Assembly (NCBI RefSeq): GCF_030161635.1
Contig: NZ_BSUO01000002.1
Location: 1 to 64,000, forward strand
Origin: Mobilicoccus caccae
GTDB taxonomy: Bacteria > Actinomycetota > Actinomycetes > Actinomycetales > Dermatophilaceae
DNA: 64,000 nucleotides
Reading direction: 5' to 3'
The translations under genes were made by a program, and so were the position numbers. Below the pieces are notes generated by a model. The model saw only the letters and a program-made list of their open reading frames with translations, had not been told where the DNA came from and made no database searches. Positions 60,549 to 64,000 of the stretch are shown here, one piece after another. Within the stretch, counting starts at the first letter, position 1. Each line of letters starts with the position of its first letter.

Positions 60549-61430
60549 ATGGCACGCAACGTCAAGACCACCAAGACCCCCGAGCAGCGTCGCGCCGAGG
60601 CCGAGGAGCTGCAAGCCACGATCGCGGAGCAGGTCGAGGCGCTGCGCGAGTCGGAGGCGTGGGCGCGGTTCCTGGACTTCACGAAGGCATTCCACCGCTA
60701 CAGCATCAACAACCTGTTGTTGATCTTCGGCCAGTGCCCCGAGGCGTCCCACGTCGCCGGTTACCGGACGTGGCAGAAGCTCAACCGCCAGGTGCGCAAG
60801 GGTGAGCGCGGAATCCGTATCTTCGGCGGCCGCGACGTGCGCGAGACGGTCGAGAACCCCAAGACCGGCGAGGACGAGGAGCAGCGCCGAACGCTGTTCT
60901 TCCCGGTGTCCGTGTTCGACATGGGACAGACCGACCTCATCGACCCCGAGGCGGGCGACCCGACCGACATCGCGCGGCCGCTGACCGGAGACGACCCCGC
61001 GGGCATCTTCGACGCCGTGGCCGACTACCTCACCGGCAAGGGCTGGACCGTCGAGCGCGAGAGCATCCCCGGCGGTGCACACGGCTACACCGACCCCGAG
61101 GGCCGTCGCGTCGTGCTCGATTCCGACCTCTCCCCCGCCCAGGCTGCAAAGACCGGACTTCACGAGGCCGCGCACGTCATCCTGCACGCGGACGAAGATC
61201 ACGCCGAGTACGTCGAGCACCGCGGCACCAAGGAAACCGAGGCCGAGAGCGTCGCCTACGTCGTCGCCGGGATTCTCGGACTCGACACCAGCGCCTACAG
61301 CGTCGGATACGTCGCCGGGTGGAGCAACTGCGACGCCGAGACGATCAAGGCCACCGCGGCAAACGTGCTGCGCGCAGCTCACGCCCTGGCCGACGCGCTC
61401 ACCGAGCAGCCCGAGGCCGTAGCCGCCTGA
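60549..61430 (+). CDS. ardC: ArdC antirestriction protein, second reading
   Basis: Identical to 4989-5870. Confidence 0.9.
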   Translation: MARNVKTTKTPEQRRAEAEELQATIAEQVEALRESEAWARFLDFTKAFHRYSINNLLLIFGQCPEASHVAGYRTWQKLNRQVRKGERGIRIFGGRDVRETVENPKTGEDEEQRRTLFFPVSVFDMGQTDLIDPEAGDPTDIARPLTGDDPAGIFDAVADYLTGKGWTVERESIPGGAHGYTDPEGRRVVLDSDLSPAQAAKTGLHEAAHVILHADEDHAEYVEHRGTKETEAESVAYVVAGILGLDTSAYSVGYVAGWSNCDAETIKATAANVLRAAHALADALTEQPEAVAA

Positions 61431-61477
61431 GCGGCAATAACTCTATTGCCGTCAAGACCGTCAGAGGAGAAGGAACG

Positions 61478-62101
61478 ATGACCGCGGAAACCCTGTTCGA
61501 CCTGGCCGAGTTCGAGCGCGAGGCCGTCGCCGCCACCGCATGGGACGGCGCGCCCCTGGCCTACACGACCAGCTACTACAGCCCCGCCGAGCTGGATGCA
61601 GCATTCGACCGCTACCGCGCCGAGTTCGGCGGCTTCGGATGCATCCCCCGCTCCCACATGTGGCACCGCAACAGCTACAACCAGGGCGAGCGCGCAGCGA
61701 CCGCCGACGGCCACGAGCTGCACATGTTCTACGCCGACGCCTGGTGCAAAGAGGCCGACCACGACCACAGCGCCGACCCGCTCCCCGGCGGCGGTCGCTA
61801 TCAGGCCGTGTGCCCCGGCTGCGCCTGGCACGTCATCAGCGAGCGCGAGAACGACGCCGTAGAGGCGTGGCACGACCACGCCCTGCCCGGCTGGCGATCA
61901 CTCCCGATCATGCCCCGCCCCGCCGCAGCGGCCACCGACGAGAAGAAGGCACGAGCCGCCGCCGCCAAGTGGTGCGCGGCCAACTACCCCGCCGAGTGGC
62001 AGCGCCCCGGCTCCCCCGTCCGCACCATCCGAGGGCCGCACGGCGGCCGACACGTCGAATCCCGCTCGCCCTTCGGCGGCTACGACCTCGCCGCCGACTG
62101 A
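61478..62101 (+). CDS. conserved hypothetical protein, second reading
   Basis: Identical to 5918-6541; the perfect operator copy is at 61432-61451. Confidence 0.7.
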   Translation: MTAETLFDLAEFEREAVAATAWDGAPLAYTTSYYSPAELDAAFDRYRAEFGGFGCIPRSHMWHRNSYNQGERAATADGHELHMFYADAWCKEADHDHSADPLPGGGRYQAVCPGCAWHVISERENDAVEAWHDHALPGWRSLPIMPRPAAAATDEKKARAAAAKWCAANYPAEWQRPGSPVRTIRGPHGGRHVESRSPFGGYDLAAD

Positions 62102-62128
62102 CCACCCCGACCAGACAGGAGAACCCCC

Positions 62129-62440
62129 GTGCACACCCTCACAGAAACCGACGTCGCCGCCCTCCTCGACGACCTCGCCCGACTCCTCCCCTTCCCCACG
62201 ACGCTCTACACCGACATGGGCGCGGATAGCTGGGCCCCTCAGCTCTACTTCGGCCCCGTCGACCCGTCATCAGACCTCGCCGCACACCGGGCCGGGATCG
62301 ACGCCGACACCGTGCGCCCGGTCTGGTGGATCGACCTCGACGGCGGAACGCGAACGATCCTCCTCGACGAGGTATCCCCCGACGACGTGTGGAACGTCGC
62401 CGCCCGAATCGTCACGCTCTACACCGAACACCGGCAATAA
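62129..62440 (+). CDS. hypothetical protein, second reading
   Basis: Identical to 6569-6880. Confidence 0.65.
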   Translation: MHTLTETDVAALLDDLARLLPFPTTLYTDMGADSWAPQLYFGPVDPSSDLAAHRAGIDADTVRPVWWIDLDGGTRTILLDEVSPDDVWNVAARIVTLYTEHRQ

Positions 62441-62661
62441 CTCCAATACCGCTACGCGGCCCAACGCAATAGGGTGGGTCGCGTCGGCGGCCTAGTCCGC
62501 GTCCCCCAGCGAGACACGCAGCCCCGGCACCCGCTCCCCGCCGCCACGTCGCCCCCCAGACCGCGCGGCGGGGAGCCTCTACAGCGGCCGACGCCGGACG
62601 GAGCCGGCGCCGGCTAACGGACGGCCGGACGGAGCCGGCCGACTGCAGGGGCCTGTCGGCC

Positions 62662-62828
62662 CGTTCTTTTGCCGTGAAGCCTTCGGCAGCGTACGGTCGG
62701 CCAACCTGCGCGCTAGTGCTTTCGCGGCATATCCTCCCTCGCTGCGCTCAGTCCGGTATTCCACGGTCACTAGCACTCCGGCCGCCCTCCCTAGCGGCGA
62801 ATGAATTCGCCTTCACGGCAAAAAAACG
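62662..62828. repeat. nested inverted-repeat element, copy B, second reading
   Basis: Identical to 7101-7267. Confidence 0.8.
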
Positions 62829-62848
62829 AGGGGTGGGAGGATTACCAA

Positions 62849-63034
62849 ATGGAAGCGCTAACCGTCTACACGACCGGCCCGCAGTGTGGGAAGTGCCGCA
62901 TGACGAAGATGATGCTCGACAGCAAGGGCGTCCCCTACGTCGAGGTGAACATCACCGAGAACCCCGACGCGCGCGAGTACGTCACCGAGGAGCTGGGCTA
63001 CTCCCTATCTGCACACCTTCGCGCTGGTCGCTGA
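62849..63034 (+). pseudogene. truncated NrdH-like protein, second reading
   Basis: Identical to 7288-7473. Confidence 0.7.
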
Positions 63035-63093
63035 CGGTGAGGGATAGGGTAGATGCCGACGTTCCTGCCCACTGCGGGATAGGCTCTAGAACT

Positions 63094-63732
63094 ATGACAC
63101 CCAAGGGTCAAGTGGTCGGCTATGCGCGAGTCTCGACCGAGGACCAGAACCTCGACCGGCAGCTCGCAGCCATCGGCGAGGTCGACCGCCTGTTCACCGA
63201 CCGGCTGTCCGGCGCGCACGGCGTGGAGCGGCCTGGATTGAACGAGTTGCTGGCGTACGTCCGCGCCGGCGATCGCGTGCGTGTGTCGTCACTTGACCGC
63301 CTCGCCCGTTCCCTGGTCGACCTTGAAGCATGGGTTGAGACCCTGACCGCTAAGGGCGTCGAGATCGAGTTCGTCACGAACCGTCTCGTTTTCGCGCCGG
63401 GCGTCGATGACCCGTTCGCGGTGTTCCAGCGGCAGATGATCGGCGCGTTCGCGCAGTTTGAGCGGTCGATCTTGCGTGAGCGGCAGCGTGAGGGGATCGA
63501 GCAGGCGAAGAAGCGCGGGGTCTACAAGGGACGGAAGCGAGCCCTTGACCCGGATGCCGTCGCGGCCGTGCGTCGCCGCGCCGCGACGGGGGAGAAGTTG
63601 ACCCAGCTCGCAGCCGACTACGGATGCTCCCGCCGGGTGATCCACGATGTTGTGCACGGCGGCGGTGCCTACCCGTTCACAGCAGCTCGTGATCGCATGG
63701 CCGGCGAGGTCGAGTTGCCCATCTTGCAGTGA
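63094..63732 (+). CDS. serine resolvase, second reading
   Basis: Identical to 7533-8171. Confidence 0.9.
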   Translation: MTPKGQVVGYARVSTEDQNLDRQLAAIGEVDRLFTDRLSGAHGVERPGLNELLAYVRAGDRVRVSSLDRLARSLVDLEAWVETLTAKGVEIEFVTNRLVFAPGVDDPFAVFQRQMIGAFAQFERSILRERQREGIEQAKKRGVYKGRKRALDPDAVAAVRRRAATGEKLTQLAADYGCSRRVIHDVVHGGGAYPFTAARDRMAGEVELPILQ

Positions 63733-63893
63733 CACCCAAGCGCCACGTCCGCGGTTCCAGACCGGATGCGTTCCAATCGACGTGACGCTCTGTGCTCATC
63801 CCGCGTTGACACCTGGGCGTCAGCAGAACTCGCGCAACCGATCTCCTGGTCATAGGCGGGCTGTCCGAGATCAACGGGCACGGGGGTGAGGGG

Positions 63894-63956
63894 GTGAGCT
63901 TCATGCTCTGGGGCGGTGTCCTCGCCGTGTTCGGGGTCGTGGCATTCGCATTGTGA
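63894..63956 (+). CDS. possible membrane peptide, second reading
   Basis: Identical to 8333-8395. Confidence 0.3.
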   Translation: MSFMLWGGVLAVFGVVAFAL

Positions 63957-64000
63957 TGTCCCTGCCCAGCTCATGACGCACGCCGTGACCAGGTTGCCCA

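Larger units (their letters stand above)
55562..64000. repeat. terminal redundancy: second reading of bases 1-8440
   Basis: Identical to the window start apart from four one-base differences in G/C runs (at 2407, 2426, 3887 and 6992 of the first copy). Offset is 55561, drops to 55560 after the run at 59448 and returns after 62552. Read as overlap of a circular molecule of about 55.56 kb. Confidence 0.95.

Noticed and set aside
55562..64000. True tandem duplication of 8.4 kb
   Set aside because: The window ends inside the repeat, the differences are only run lengths, and one copy would carry a broken replication gene; overlap of a circle is more likely. Reads longer than 9 kb across 55561 would settle it.

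Overview
High-GC actinobacterial plasmid DNA, probably from a member of the Micrococcales (inference from codon use, DUF4913, the VirB4/replication-relaxation transfer genes and the paired SMR pumps; no chromosomal marker is present). Bases 55562-64000 repeat bases 1-8440 almost exactly, so this is a circular element of about 55.56 kb read past its start. The two copies differ only in G/C runs of 5 versus 6. More than ten further genes are broken in exactly such runs, and adding one G or C restores them. These frameshifts are treated as base-calling errors, and the genes are annotated across them.

Layout. 1-8.5 kb: end of a decayed mobilisation module (membrane protein, DUF4913, coupling-protein C-terminus), a primase-type replication gene, ArdC antirestriction and two small genes, two copies of a nested inverted-repeat element, a glutaredoxin remnant cut by a serine resolvase. 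8.5-30 kb: conjugation locus, made of two secreted wall-type proteins (an intact GH26 glycosidase and a catalytically degenerate relative on T/P/A-rich stalks), a divergent HTH regulator, SSB, VirB8-, VirB2/3-, VirB4- and VirB6-like proteins, a transglycosylase/NlpC hydrolase, an HTH replication-type protein, a 128-bp palindrome followed by a nearly C-free strand, a replication-relaxation protein and a VirD4-type coupling ATPase. 30.5-38 kb: an array of small genes, most behind near-identical promoters with 9-bp iterons between -35 and -10, a covarying 5'-leader hairpin and a private terminator, ending in ParA and a ribbon-helix-helix partner. 38-44.3 kb: mosaic of IS and transposon remnants around a single-chain restriction-modification enzyme. 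44.4-48.8 kb: a second ParA/RHH locus with SSB and small genes under a different palindromic operator. 48.9-55.6 kb: paralogous small genes, TetR with paired SMR exporters, a Fic toxin-antitoxin pair, a serine recombinase, a candidate oriT, and a relaxase lacking its nuclease domain.

How it fits together. The transfer genes appear complete except for a classical relaxase; the only relaxase seen is a C-terminal remnant. ArdC, two SSBs, SprT-like and zinc-ribbon proteins, the toxin-antitoxin pair and the two partition cassettes look like establishment and maintenance functions. The most novel feature is that each partition locus appears to share its operator sequence with many unlinked small genes, suggesting that segregation proteins double as plasmid-wide regulators.
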